Shown piece after piece: positions 8,667 through 16,423 of a stretch of DNA of 64,000 bases. Positions within the stretch are counted from its first letter, which is position 1; every line of letters starts with the position of its first letter. The notes below the pieces were generated by a model. That model was not told the DNA's origin, did no database searches, and saw only the letters and a program-made list of their open reading frames with translations. Source of the DNA: Oxalobacteraceae bacterium OTU3CAMAD1 (GTDB taxonomy: Bacteria > Pseudomonadota > Gammaproteobacteria > Burkholderiales > Burkholderiaceae_D). The position numbers and the translations under genes were made by a program. Location of the stretch: the NCBI GenBank assembly GCA_024123915.1, contig CP099650.1:5766001-5830000 (forward strand). The letters run 5' to 3'.

Positions 8667-8694
8667 GGGGTCGTACCCCATGGGGTACGACCCC
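8667..8694. repeat. 28-bp perfect palindrome downstream of ydfG
   Basis: GGGGTCGTACCCC and its reverse complement GGGGTACGACCCC meet at an AT centre, giving a perfect 28-bp palindrome 14 bases after the ydfG stop. It could fold as an RNA hairpin, but no T-run follows, so it is not a classical intrinsic terminator. It belongs with the GGGGTC-type repeats of this window. Confidence 0.6.
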
Positions 8695-8747
8695 GGTGGT
8701 CCGTCGCCGTGCGGGTGAAAGCGCGCGTACCCCTCCCCCCCAATTCG

Positions 8748-8792
8748 TAAGCGGTTGTTACAATCCTTGGCAAGTTGCCTGTAAACCGCTTA
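8748..8792. repeat. long composite hairpin in ydfG-ybgC gap
   Basis: Outer arms TAAGCGGTT and AACCGCTTA (9 bp) enclose inner pairs TTACA/TGTAA and GGCA/TGCC, so nearly the whole 45 bases can fold into one interrupted hairpin. A TACAAT hexamer lies inside. The role is unknown; it could be an operator, an RNA element or a dispersed repeat. Confidence 0.45.
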
Positions 8793-8822
8793 ACTGTCAC
8801 CAGTGCAATCTTTGCGCCCCAA

Positions 8823-8879
8823 GTTGAAATCCCGCACAAGTGGCGGGATGGACGCGGATTTCCCCGTCCAAACTTCAAC
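8823..8879 (+). other. predicted three-way-junction structure upstream of tol-pal
   Basis: GTTGAA (8823-8828) pairs with TTCAAC (8874-8879). Between them lie two hairpins: ATCCCGC-loop-GCGGGAT (8829-8849), then GGACG...CGTCC (8850-8869) with an inner GG/CC pair. The stems abut without linkers on the 5' side, which is the layout of a compact three-way junction. It ends about 20 bases before a TAGAAT hexamer and 56 bases before the ybgC start. Whether it acts as RNA or DNA is not known. Confidence 0.4.
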
Positions 8880-8934
8880 CAAAAGAACAAAATCGCGTAG
8901 AATGTTGCTCAACACAACTTGCAATCCTAACAAC

Positions 8935-9357
8935 ATGCCAGCAGAGTTCATCTGGAACGTCCGGGTCTACTACGAAGACACCGACGCCGGCGGTATCGTC
9001 TATTACGCGAACTATCTGAAGTTCTTCGAGCGCGCCCGCACCGAATGGCTGCGCCAGCTCAATGTGAGCCAGCACGCTTTATTGCAGGAACACGACGCTA
9101 TGTTCGTCGTCAAAAGCGTCAGCGCGGAGTATCATGCGCCTGCTAAGCTTGACGACGTAATAAAATTGACACTTAGTATCGAAAAATTAGGACGCGCCTC
9201 GATCTCCTTTGTCCAGGAGGCATGGTGCGGCGAGCAACTGCTGAACACGGCGCGGGTCAAGGTCGGCTGCGTCGATTCGACGCTGCGCCCGCGCGCTGTG
9301 CCGCCGGCGGTCGCGGACAAAATGCGCAGCACCACCAACATCACGAAAACAGACTGA
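8935..9357 (+). CDS. ybgC: Tol-Pal system acyl-CoA thioesterase YbgC
   Basis: Hot-dog fold acyl-CoA thioesterase of 140 aa, first gene of the Tol-Pal operon. The signature YYEDTDAGGIVYYANYL starts at residue 12, with the catalytic Asp at position 17 (equivalent to E. coli Asp18), followed by FFERARTEWLR. The start at 8935 is chosen because the homology begins there. Longer in-frame starts at 8803 and 8902 would translate the structured leader, and no start has a strong ribosome site. YbgC interacts with acyl carrier protein and phospholipid synthesis in other bacteria. It is followed after 15 bp by tolQ. Confidence 0.9.
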   Translation: MPAEFIWNVRVYYEDTDAGGIVYYANYLKFFERARTEWLRQLNVSQHALLQEHDAMFVVKSVSAEYHAPAKLDDVIKLTLSIEKLGRASISFVQEAWCGEQLLNTARVKVGCVDSTLRPRAVPPAVADKMRSTTNITKTD

Positions 9358-9372
9358 TCAGACTGATAAACA

Positions 9373-10065
9373 ATGAACGTCACCCAAGACCTCTCTTTCC
9401 TGTCCCTCATCTCCAACGCCCACCTGATCGTGCAACTGATCATGGCGTTGTTGTTCATCATCTCGCTGACCAGCTGGACGTACATTTTCAGTAAACTGTT
9501 CGCGGTCCGCTCGGCGCGCCGCCTGACGATCGACTTCGAAAAAACCTTCTGGGCCGGCGGCAACCTGCACGCGCTGCACCAGAACGCCGGCAAGGACCGC
9601 GCCACCAGCGGCCCGCTGGCGCGCATCTTCGAAGCCGGCATGGGCGAATTCATCAAGAGCAAGGCCGCCTACGCCGCCAGCCGCGACACCGTCGACCACG
9701 TCGCCATCCTGGACGGCGCGCGCCGCGCCATGCGCGCCGCCTTCCAGCGCGAAATGGACGTGCTCGAATCGCACCTGGCCTTCCTGGCCTCGGTCGGCTC
9801 GGTGTCGCCGTACATCGGCCTGTTGGGCACCGTCTGGGGCATCATGAACGCCTTCCGCGGCCTGGCCAACGTGCAGCAAGCCACCCTGGCCGCCGTCGCG
9901 CCCGGCATCGCCGAAGCGCTGATCGCCACCGCCATCGGCCTGTTCGCGGCGATTCCGGCCGTCGTCGCCTACAACCGCTTCACGCACGACATCGATCGTC
10001 TGGCGATCCGCTTCGAAAGTTTCGTCGAAGAGTTCTCCAACATCCTGCAACGTCAATCGCGTTAA
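9373..10065 (+). CDS. tolQ: Tol-Pal proton channel subunit TolQ
   Basis: Inner-membrane protein of the MotA/TolQ/ExbB family, 230 aa. Three membrane segments are visible: about residues 14-36 (IVQLIMALLFIISLTSWTY), 135-157 (SVGSVSPYIGLLGTVWGI) and 170-195 (ATAIGLFAAIPAVVAYN). The last two line the proton channel with TolR. It energises TolA to maintain the outer membrane during division. It lies between ybgC and tolR, with short gaps of 15 bp on each side. No anomaly is seen. Confidence 0.95.
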   Translation: MNVTQDLSFLSLISNAHLIVQLIMALLFIISLTSWTYIFSKLFAVRSARRLTIDFEKTFWAGGNLHALHQNAGKDRATSGPLARIFEAGMGEFIKSKAAYAASRDTVDHVAILDGARRAMRAAFQREMDVLESHLAFLASVGSVSPYIGLLGTVWGIMNAFRGLANVQQATLAAVAPGIAEALIATAIGLFAAIPAVVAYNRFTHDIDRLAIRFESFVEEFSNILQRQSR

Positions 10066-10080
10066 TAAGGTAGAGAGACC

Positions 10081-10518
10081 ATGGCTTCCTCTTTCTCCAG
10101 CAGCATGCGCGGCGGCCGCGGCCGCAAGCTCAAATCCGAAATCAACGTCGTGCCGTACATCGACGTCATGCTGGTTTTGCTGATCATCTTCATGGTCATG
10201 CCGTCGGCTACCGATCCAAGCATCGTCGACTTGCCGAACGCTGAAAAATCGACCAAGCCGCCAAGCGACTACGTGCAGATCGTCATCAAGCCGAACGGCG
10301 CGCTGTCGATCGGCGTCAAGGGCAAAGGCGAGGACGCGCCCGAGACGGCCCCGAACCGCGACGCGCTGGTCAAGAAATTGCGCACGCTGCACGAGACGCA
10401 TCCGGACTATCCGGTGCTGATCGCCGGCGACAAGGAAAGCAAGTACGACGACGTGATCCAGCTGATCTCGGAAGCGAAAAAGATGGGCATCAACCGGGTC
10501 GGCTTGTCCACCAAATAA
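10081..10518 (+). CDS. tolR: Tol-Pal protein TolR
   Basis: ExbD/TolR family protein of 145 aa. A short basic cytoplasmic tail precedes one membrane helix, and the functional Asp lies in VPYIDVMLVLLIIFMVM (Asp28), which takes part in proton transfer with TolQ. The remainder is the periplasmic domain. An AGAGAG stretch precedes the ATG. tolQ and tolR are 15 bp apart and tolA follows almost directly. Confidence 0.95.
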   Translation: MASSFSSSMRGGRGRKLKSEINVVPYIDVMLVLLIIFMVMPSATDPSIVDLPNAEKSTKPPSDYVQIVIKPNGALSIGVKGKGEDAPETAPNRDALVKKLRTLHETHPDYPVLIAGDKESKYDDVIQLISEAKKMGINRVGLSTK

Positions 10519-10530
10519 CTAGTGCAGACG

Positions 10531-11472
10531 ATGAAACCCGCAACCGCAGGCGGTCCGTACAAGGTTCCGCGACATAACGAAGGCTGGCGCTCGGTAGTGC
10601 TGGCCGTGGCAATGCACGCGGTGCTGCTGCTGTTCCTGTGGGTCGGCGTGAGCTGGCAGAACAATGAGCCGACCGAAGTGCAGGCCGAGATCTGGGACAT
10701 GAAGGTGCAGGACGCCGCGCCGCCCGCCCCTACTCCCGAGCCCACGCCCGAACCGGAGCCGGAGCCGGAACCGACGCCCGTAATCAAGACGCCGCCGCCA
10801 CCGCCGGTGGAGGCGCCGCCTGCGCCGAAGGAACCGGACATCGCCCTCGAACGCCTGAAGGCCAAGAAAAAACTCGAAGAGAAGAAGCTGGCCGAAGCCA
10901 AGGAAGCCAAGCTGAAACAGGAAGCCGAAGAGAAGCAGGCCAAGCTGGAAGCCAAGAAACTGGCTGACAAGAAACTGGCCGAGCAGAAGCTGAAGGAAGA
11001 GAAAGAACAGGCCGAGAAGGACAAGAAGGAACTGGCCGAGAAGGAAAAGGACAAGAAAAAGGCAGCCGCAGAGAAACTTGCCAAGGAAAAAGCCGACAAG
11101 GCGGCCAAGGATAAGGCGTTCGCAGCGGAAATGAGCCGCATCACGGGTTCGGCCGCCAAGGGCTCGACCGGCACGGCCGCGCAATCGACCGGCGGCCGCG
11201 CCGACGGCGGTTACAAGGCGGCCATCGTGGCCAAGATCAGGAGCAACCTGGTCTACGGCACGATCGATGACTCTCTGAGCGCCACGTACCAGATCACGCA
11301 GCTACCGTCCGGTGAAATTATCGGCGTGCGCAAGACGAAAAGTAGCGGCTCGGCCGCCTATGACAGTGCGATCGAGAACGCGATTGCCAAATCGTCACCA
11401 CTACCAAAGAAGAAAGATGGTACGGTAGAACGCGAATTTACAGCCGACTTCAACATGAAGGATATGCATTGA
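10531..11472 (+). CDS. tolA: cell envelope integrity protein TolA
   Basis: Three-domain Tol-Pal linker of 313 aa. There is an N-terminal membrane helix ([21 protein letters not shown]), a Pro/Glu-rich stretch ([13 protein letters not shown]), a long Lys/Glu/Ala helical domain (about residues 110-205), and a C-terminal TolA/TonB-like domain ([15 protein letters not shown] onwards) that contacts TolB and Pal. I use the ATG at 10531; a GTG at 10522, three bases after the tolR stop, would add three residues, and neither has a clear ribosome site. The repetitive domain is normal for the family. Confidence 0.93.
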   Translation: MKPATAGGPYKVPRHNEGWRSVVLAVAMHAVLLLFLWVGVSWQNNEPTEVQAEIWDMKVQDAAPPAPTPEPTPEPEPEPEPTPVIKTPPPPPVEAPPAPKEPDIALERLKAKKKLEEKKLAEAKEAKLKQEAEEKQAKLEAKKLADKKLAEQKLKEEKEQAEKDKKELAEKEKDKKKAAAEKLAKEKADKAAKDKAFAAEMSRITGSAAKGSTGTAAQSTGGRADGGYKAAIVAKIRSNLVYGTIDDSLSATYQITQLPSGEIIGVRKTKSSGSAAYDSAIENAIAKSSPLPKKKDGTVEREFTADFNMKDMH

Positions 11473-11473
11473 T

Positions 11474-12739
11474 ATGAAAAAACTGACCCTCCTTTACGCC
11501 GGCCTGACCATTGCTGCCACCATGGGCAGCGCCCAGGCACAAATGCGCATCGAAATTTCCGGTGTCGGCAGCAACCAGATCCCGGTTGCCGTGGCCGGCT
11601 TCGCCAACGAAGGCGTATCGCCGCAAAAAATCTCGGAGATCATCAAGGCCGACCTCGAGCGCAGCGGCGCCTTTAAAGTGATCGACGCCGGCGTCATCAC
11701 CGACGTCAACAACATCGACTACAGCGCCTGGAAAGCCAAAGGCGCCGACGCGCTCGTCGTCGGCACCGTCGACGCGCTGGCCGATGGTCGCTACGACGTG
11801 CGCTACAAACTGCTCGACACCGTCAAGCAAGCCAAGATCTCCAATTTAGACAAAGCCGTCACGGCGCAGTTCACCCGCCTGTCGGCCCATTTGATCGCCG
11901 ACGACGTCTTCTTCAAGCTGACCGGCATCCGTGGCGCCTTCGCCACCCGCATCTCCTACGTCAAGCAGGAAGGCCGTAACTACCAGCTGCTGGTGGCCGA
12001 TGCCGATGGCGAAGGCGAGCAACTGGCGCTGCGCTCGAACGAGCCGATCATCTCGCCATCGTGGTCGCCGGACGGCACCAAGGTCGCCTACGTCTCGTTC
12101 GAGCAGAAAAAACCGGTGGTCTATGTGCAAAACCTGGTCACCCGCGCACGCACCGTGGTCGCCAACGAAAAAGGCAGTAACTCGGCCCCATCGTGGTCGC
12201 CGGCCGGCAACAAGCTGGCCGTGGCGCTGTCGAAGGACGGCCACACCCAGGTCTACACGGTCAACACCGACGGCAGCGGCCTGCGCCGCGTCTCCAACAG
12301 CAACGGCATCGACACCGAGCCGCAATTCTCGGCCGACGGCCAGAGCATCTACTTCACCAGCGACCGCAGCGGCGGCCCGCAGATCTACCGCATGAGCGCC
12401 GACGGCGGCGAAGCCAAGCGCGTGACCTTCAGCGGCACCTATAACACCAGCCCGCGCATCTCGTCGGACGGCAAAACCCTGGCCTACATCTCTCGCCGCG
12501 ACGGCAACTTCCAGCTGTACGTGCTGGACCTGGCCAGCGGCCAGGAGCAGCGCCTGTCGGACACCACCAGCGACGAATCGCCGAGCTTCGCCCCCAACGG
12601 CAAATACATCATGTACGCCACGCAAGCCGGCGGCCGCAAGTCGCTGGCCGTGGTGTCCGTCGACGGACGTGTAAAGCAGCGCCTGACCACGCAGGCGGGC
12701 AACATCAAGGAGCCCACCTGGGGTCCGTTCATGCAGTAA
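11474..12739 (+). CDS. tolB: Tol-Pal translocation protein TolB
   Basis: Periplasmic six-bladed beta-propeller protein, 421 aa. A Sec signal peptide covers residues 1-22 ([20 protein letters not shown] then QAQ). An N-terminal alpha/beta domain follows, then WD-like blades marked by repeated [15 protein letters not shown] and [19 protein letters not shown] motifs. TolB binds Pal and the TolA C-terminus. It starts one base after the tolA stop and is followed by pal. Confidence 0.96.
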   Translation: MKKLTLLYAGLTIAATMGSAQAQMRIEISGVGSNQIPVAVAGFANEGVSPQKISEIIKADLERSGAFKVIDAGVITDVNNIDYSAWKAKGADALVVGTVDALADGRYDVRYKLLDTVKQAKISNLDKAVTAQFTRLSAHLIADDVFFKLTGIRGAFATRISYVKQEGRNYQLLVADADGEGEQLALRSNEPIISPSWSPDGTKVAYVSFEQKKPVVYVQNLVTRARTVVANEKGSNSAPSWSPAGNKLAVALSKDGHTQVYTVNTDGSGLRRVSNSNGIDTEPQFSADGQSIYFTSDRSGGPQIYRMSADGGEAKRVTFSGTYNTSPRISSDGKTLAYISRRDGNFQLYVLDLASGQEQRLSDTTSDESPSFAPNGKYIMYATQAGGRKSLAVVSVDGRVKQRLTTQAGNIKEPTWGPFMQ

Positions 12740-12775
12740 ATAAATCTGGTCTTTAATTATTACTAGGAGAATCAA

Positions 12776-13306
12776 ATGCGTAAACTCAGCAGCTTAGCTT
12801 TCGTCATCACCACCGCCGCCATCCTGTCCGCCTGCTCGACCCCGGTCAAAGTGTCGGAGCCGGCACCAGTCGTCGAGCGTCCAGCCGACAAGGCCGCGCC
12901 GTCGCAGTCGGACACCCGCACCGTCGCCCCGGTTGAAACCAAATCGCTGGACCCGCTGGACGATCCAAAAGGCGTGCTGGCCAACCGTAGCATCTACTTC
13001 GACCTGGACAGCTATGTCGTGCGCGCCGACGGCAAGCCAGTGGTGGAAAACCACTCCGCTTACCTGGCCAAGAACAAATCGCGCGCCATCCTGATCCAAG
13101 GCAACACCGACGAACGCGGCAGCTCCGAGTACAACCTGGCGCTGGGCCAGAAGCGCGCCGAAGCCGTGCGCAAAGCCATGACCACCCTGGGCGTGCCGGA
13201 ATCGCAAATCGAAGCCGTCTCGCTGGGCAAAGAGAAGCCAAAAGCGACCGGTTCGAACGAAGAAGCATGGGCACAGAACCGTCGTGCTGACATCGTCTAC
13301 AAGTAA
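12776..13306 (+). CDS. pal: peptidoglycan-associated lipoprotein Pal
   Basis: Outer-membrane lipoprotein of 176 aa. The lipobox ILSAC places the acylated Cys near residue 20. A Pro/Ala-rich linker leads to an OmpA-like peptidoglycan-binding domain (IYFDLDSYVV near residue 75; QGNTDERGSSEYNLALGQKR near 113). An AGGAGAATCAA ribosome site precedes the ATG. It tethers the outer membrane to peptidoglycan and works with TolB. cpoB follows after about 100 bp. Confidence 0.96.
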   Translation: MRKLSSLAFVITTAAILSACSTPVKVSEPAPVVERPADKAAPSQSDTRTVAPVETKSLDPLDDPKGVLANRSIYFDLDSYVVRADGKPVVENHSAYLAKNKSRAILIQGNTDERGSSEYNLALGQKRAEAVRKAMTTLGVPESQIEAVSLGKEKPKATGSNEEAWAQNRRADIVYK

Positions 13307-13413
13307 TCGAAAGCACTACCCTTTTGCCGGGTCACAGGCATAATACGGGGCGGCGCGCGGTATTCATCCGCGCCCTGCCCCGTTTCCATTTTGATTTGCT
13401 GAAAGCGCCCGAC

Positions 13414-14169
13414 ATGAAGAAACTCACCAAATCCGGCCTCGCCGCCGCCCTGCTGGCCGCGCTGACGTGGCTGCCGATGCAAGCCCACGCCGGCCTGTTC
13501 GACGACGAGGAAGCCCGTAAAGCCCTGCTCGACCTGCGCGCCAAGGTCGAAGCGATGCGCATCGAAATGAACGCGCGCATGGACACCAAGTCCGACAAGT
13601 CCAGCGCACTGGACCTGGTCACGCAAAACGAAAACACGATGCAGGAGCTCAACAAGCTGCGCGGCCAGATCGAAGTGCTGCAAAACGAGCTGTCGAATGC
13701 GCAAAAGCGCCAGAAGGATTTCTACGTCGACCTCGACACGCGCCTGCGCAAGCTCGAGCCGCGTGAAGTGACGGTGGACGGCAAGGCCGCCCAGGTCGAT
13801 CCGAACGAGGAAAAGAATTACGGCGCAGCCATGGAGCTGTTCAAGGCCGGCGACTACAAGGCGGCGGGCACTGCCCTGTCCGACTTCGTGCGCCAGTACC
13901 CCGCCTCCGTGTACACGCCCAACGCGCAGTACTGGCTCGGCAACGCTTTCTACGCCCAGCGCGACTGCAAGAGCGCCATCAGCGCCCAGTTGCAGGTGCT
14001 GAAGAACTATCCGGACAGCCCGAAGGCGCCGGACGCCATGCTCAACATCGCCAGCTGCCAGACCGAGCTGAAGGACAAGGCCGCCAAGAAGACGCTGCAG
14101 GACTTGATCAAGCAATATCCGGAGTCCTCGGCCGCCGTCACGGCGAAACAGCGCCTCAGTGGCAAATAA
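13414..14169 (+). CDS. cpoB: cell division coordinator CpoB (YbgF)
   Basis: Periplasmic TPR protein of 251 aa that links Tol-Pal with peptidoglycan synthesis in relatives. It has a signal peptide (about residues 1-25, ending MQAHAG), an N-terminal trimerising coiled coil (DLRAKVEAMRIEMNARM through DTRLRKLEP), and three C-terminal TPR units (YGAAMELFKAGDYKAAG; YTPNAQYWLGNAFYAQRD; ASCQTELKDKAAKKTL). The start at 13414 is chosen because the signal peptide begins there; the open frame extends 30 codons upstream without signal character. It is the last protein gene of the Tol-Pal operon, followed by tRNA-Lys. Confidence 0.93.
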   Translation: MKKLTKSGLAAALLAALTWLPMQAHAGLFDDEEARKALLDLRAKVEAMRIEMNARMDTKSDKSSALDLVTQNENTMQELNKLRGQIEVLQNELSNAQKRQKDFYVDLDTRLRKLEPREVTVDGKAAQVDPNEEKNYGAAMELFKAGDYKAAGTALSDFVRQYPASVYTPNAQYWLGNAFYAQRDCKSAISAQLQVLKNYPDSPKAPDAMLNIASCQTELKDKAAKKTLQDLIKQYPESSAAVTAKQRLSGK

Positions 14170-14183
14170 TGTCCTGAGGGCAT

Positions 14184-14213
14184 TTGACAGGTTGGGCCGA
14201 TACCCCCTATAAT
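14184..14213 (+). promoter_or_regulatory. consensus sigma-70 promoter of tRNA-Lys genes
   Basis: TTGACA (14184-14189) and TATAAT (14208-14213) are both perfect hexamers, 18 bases apart. The predicted start lies about 6-7 bases before the first tRNA. Confidence 0.8.
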
Positions 14214-14226
14214 CTCGCTTCTTCGG

Positions 14227-14302
14227 GGGTCGTTAGCTCAGCTGGTAGAGCAGCGGACTTTTAATCCGTTGGTCGCAGGTTCGAATCCCGCACGGCCTAC
14301 CA
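14227..14302 (+). tRNA. tRNA-Lys (anticodon TTT), copy 1
   Basis: A 76-base cloverleaf with encoded CCA. The acceptor GGGTCGT pairs with ACGGCCT (G1-U72 and one internal G-U wobble), the D-arm contains AGCTCAGCTGGTAGAGC, the anticodon loop CTTTTAA gives TTT for Lys, and the T-arm contains GGTTCGAATCC. It is identical to the second copy 13 bases downstream. It follows cpoB, a common order in this group. Confidence 0.97.
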
Positions 14303-14315
14303 CCGAAGCACCCTT

Positions 14316-14391
14316 GGGTCGTTAGCTCAGCTGGTAGAGCAGCGGACTTTTAATCCGTTGGTCGCAGGTTCGAATCCCGCACGGCCTACCA
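14316..14391 (+). tRNA. tRNA-Lys (anticodon TTT), copy 2
   Basis: Identical in sequence to copy 1, 76 bases with encoded CCA and a TTT anticodon. An intrinsic terminator follows. The accessory segment begins just downstream, and a decayed copy of its 3' half lies at 15995-16037, as expected if this gene served as an integration site. Confidence 0.97.
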
Positions 14392-14405
14392 AGATTCATC
14401 AAGAA

Positions 14406-14437
14406 AGCTCACAAATTTCGGTTTGTGGGCTTTTTTG
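14406..14437 (+). terminator. intrinsic terminator after tRNA-Lys
   Basis: AGCTCACAAA pairs with TTTGTGGGCT around a TTCGG loop and is followed by a T-run. The core AATTTCGGTTTGTGGGCTTT (14414-14433) recurs exactly at 17761-17780. Confidence 0.8.
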
Positions 14438-14439
14438 TT

Positions 14440-14708
14440 TTGGGTCGCTCTCTGGGTCTGCTTTTTTTGCTCCATCACTATCAACGCACAAATAGCCTGC
14501 CCTCATCAAGCAATTACCCGTTGGCAAAGCTTTAATTTGCTAACCATCCGTCGGAAATCAAGCAACACAACCGCTCCTCGGTACCGACCAAATTGTCGAA
14601 TTTCTCTAAGTAAGGCATTAGCTCTCTTCATCGAGCAGTTGCGCTCCTTCAAATGCCGTCGCCCTACGACGCAGTAGTCTTGTCAAACACCATTGACAGG
14701 AATTGACC
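14440..14708. other. AT-richer gap between tRNA-Lys and module 1
   Basis: There are about 270 bases without a supported gene and with lower GC than the flanking Tol-Pal operon. The only structure I see is TGTCAA-N6-TTGACA near 14682-14699, just before the ribosome site of the next gene; it could be an operator. No integrase, transposase or RNA gene was recognised. Confidence 0.5.
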
Positions 14709-15404
14709 ATGCAACGATCCGACGAAGAAGTGTTCGAAAACGCGATCAAATCGCTCGAAGCGACAGCTGCCAGCGCAGGGATGCATCTAGAGCTTGATTC
14801 CACAGCCCGCCGGATCTACGCACGCGAAATAAAAGCCATGTCAGACAGCCTGCGCCGCGAAGTCGTCAGCGGCAAGATGAGTTGGGCGCAAGCGGCGGAA
14901 CAGGCCCACGACACCCGAAACGTCGTCATGCAACTTATCAGATCACGCACCACTCCTGCCGCCCGCGCTTACGCAGAGTACAGAAAGGCGGAGGGTCGTA
15001 GTCTGAATGCGCTAATCGCTGAAAAAACTTCGAAGCTGTTCGGGAAAGGTGCAATCTTCGCAAAACTCACCCCGTCACAGCAGAATCGCGTCTTTGCCGA
15101 AGTTGTGGCGTCAGCCGGTAGATCTCATCCTGCGGTTACACGCAATGCGATGCGATTGTCTTACTTGGGCCGTGGCGTCATTTTGCTGTCACTGGCACTA
15201 TCGATGTATAACGTTCTCAACGCTTCCAACAAGGCCACTGCGGTCAAACGCGAGCTTATCACCACGGTGGCAGGAATCGGTGGGAGCATCGCCGCAGGGG
15301 CGCTCGCGGGTTTGGCGTGCGGCCCTGGTGCCCCGGTATGTGTGACAATAGGTGCGTTTGCTGGGGGAGCTCTGGCCGCCTTCAGTGCTGGCTTTATTTG
15401 GTAG
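14709..15404 (+). CDS. glycine-zipper membrane protein, module 1 gene A (putative effector)
   Basis: No named family is recognised. The protein (231 aa) has a soluble helical region (residues 1-145) and a hydrophobic C-terminus: one membrane segment (GRGVILLSLALSMYNV, about 152-168) and a Gly/Ala-rich hairpin around ACGPGAPVC, with small residues every fourth position (GIGGSIAAGALAG). It is roughly half identical, by eye, to the protein at 38440-39147. The ATG at 14709 is preceded by AGGA at eight bases; a TTG six bases upstream is less likely. A small partner gene follows after 9 bp. The layout suggests a pore-forming or membrane-active toxin with an antidote, possibly T6SS delivered, but function is inferred. 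Base composition is more AT-rich than the copy at 38 kb. Confidence 0.8.
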   Translation: MQRSDEEVFENAIKSLEATAASAGMHLELDSTARRIYAREIKAMSDSLRREVVSGKMSWAQAAEQAHDTRNVVMQLIRSRTTPAARAYAEYRKAEGRSLNALIAEKTSKLFGKGAIFAKLTPSQQNRVFAEVVASAGRSHPAVTRNAMRLSYLGRGVILLSLALSMYNVLNASNKATAVKRELITTVAGIGGSIAAGALAGLACGPGAPVCVTIGAFAGGALAAFSAGFIW

Positions 15405-15413
15405 AGCACGCTC

Positions 15414-15992
15414 GTGAGATTACTCCCGACCTCAAAGTTTGCGGCGCGATTGGCGTCACCTCCTACCGACACGGAACTGCCGTCCTCTGAATTGCTTTTA
15501 GACGGTAGGCCGAGTGGACTGATCGTGACCGGTGCAGTGCTGGAAACAGCCTTGGCATGGCAGGGTTGCAGCATTGCCTTCTTTACTGATGACATCCCCT
15601 ACGAAGACATGCTGCGGATTTACATGTTCGACGCCAATATGACATTGGTCGATTCGGCAGTGCTCGGCTCGAGGTATTCCACAGGCACGTTTGCTGAGCT
15701 GAATCTCCTGCCGCCGAATTCACTGACGTTCCGTTTTTTTGGTGGCACTGTTTGGCGCCTGATACTACTCGACAAGCAGGAATTTTCCCTTCCCTTTCTT
15801 TCCGACCCTGGCGGCGTGAGCCGAAAGTTCAAATTCTTCCGGCATTTCCGCATCGAAGGCAAACCACAACCGCAAGGGGCATGCGAGATTTCAAATCAAA
15901 GTGAGAAGGCGCCGCGGACACAGGTCGCCACATCGCTACCACGCCGCTCGTCAAGAGGCGAAACGCAACATTCGTTCATCGCCGTGGCCTGA
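15414..15992 (+). CDS. small partner protein, module 1 gene B (putative immunity), extended C-terminus
   Basis: The protein has 192 aa and is clearly homologous over about residues 1-155 to the 153-aa product at 39154-39615; shared motifs include FLTDDI/FFTDDIPYED, LRIY and YSTG.F. No signal peptide or membrane helix is visible, and beta-strand character dominates, so a cytosolic protein is likely. It starts with GTG; MRLL aligns with MKLF of the other copy, which supports the choice. The last 37 or so residues (after GKPQPQG) have no counterpart, are Ser/Arg-rich and run to the edge of the tRNA-Lys remnant, suggesting a lost stop codon. An immunity role is inferred from pairing with gene A. 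Confidence 0.75.
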   Translation: MRLLPTSKFAARLASPPTDTELPSSELLLDGRPSGLIVTGAVLETALAWQGCSIAFFTDDIPYEDMLRIYMFDANMTLVDSAVLGSRYSTGTFAELNLLPPNSLTFRFFGGTVWRLILLDKQEFSLPFLSDPGGVSRKFKFFRHFRIEGKPQPQGACEISNQSEKAPRTQVATSLPRRSSRGETQHSFIAVA

Positions 15993-15994
15993 TT

Positions 15995-16037
15995 CTTTTA
16001 ACCCTTTGGCTGGTCGCCGGTTCGCATCTTGCACTCC
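15995..16037 (+). repeat. decayed tRNA-Lys 3'-half (attachment-site remnant)
   Basis: From CTTTTAA through GGTTCG to GCAC this stretch matches the anticodon-loop-to-T-arm part of the tRNA-Lys genes at about 30 of 35 positions by eye, with one 4-base insertion. It lies directly after the partner gene of module 1. A tRNA 3' fragment at the far end of inserted DNA is the classical footprint of site-specific integration. No integrase gene remains. Confidence 0.65.
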
Positions 16038-16070
16038 GATCCGACGGCAAACCGCATGAACGAAATCACA

Positions 16071-16098
16071 TTGACATATCGAGAAACTTAGATATACT
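16071..16098 (+). promoter_or_regulatory. sigma-70 promoter of arsR-type gene with embedded half-palindrome
   Basis: TTGACA (16071-16076), 16 bases, then TATACT (16093-16098). The expected start is about 7 bases later, at the A of the ATG at 16105, so the message is probably leaderless. Between and overlapping the hexamers, ATATC-N10-GATAT (16076-16095) copies the geometry of the perfect palindrome at 16424, a likely autoregulatory operator. Confidence 0.7.
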
Positions 16099-16104
16099 AC
16101 GTGC

Positions 16105-16407
16105 ATGGACCTTCTCGAAATCTTCAAAGCCCTTTCAAACCGAACCCGCCTTGACATTTTGAAGGGGCTGAAGGATCCGGCGAACAGCTTCCCTCCCCAG
16201 GATGAAGGCGACGTTCACACCTTAGGCGTCTGTGTCAGCAGTATTCAGGAAGGCGTTGGGTTGTCGCAGTCCACCGTGTCCAATTATCTTGCCACGCTAC
16301 AGCGTGCGGGATTGGTCGAGGTGACCCGCGTCGGCCAGTGGACGTACTACAAGCGCAACGAAGCGGCCATCAAGGCGCTTGCTGACGTCATGGGGACAGA
16401 ACTGTAA
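16105..16407 (+). CDS. ArsR-family transcriptional regulator
   Basis: Winged-helix repressor of 100 aa. The N-terminal LLEIFKALSNRTRLDILKGL is typical of ArsR proteins. The recognition helix region is IQEGVGLSQSTVSNYLATLQRAGLVEV (about residues 49-75), followed by the wing VGQWTYYKRNE. The metal motif CxC is absent; a single Cys in LGVCVSS precedes the helix-turn-helix, so a redox or electrophile signal is more plausible than a metal. The start codon coincides with the predicted transcription start. The downstream oxidoreductase and monooxygenase, with a palindrome between, are the probable targets. Confidence 0.88.
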   Translation: MDLLEIFKALSNRTRLDILKGLKDPANSFPPQDEGDVHTLGVCVSSIQEGVGLSQSTVSNYLATLQRAGLVEVTRVGQWTYYKRNEAAIKALADVMGTEL

Positions 16408-16423
16408 TTTTTTTTGTCACAAC

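Noticed and set aside
14703..14709. TTG start for module 1 gene A
   Set aside because: The ATG at 14709 has a better-spaced AGGA box and matches the leader layout of module 2.
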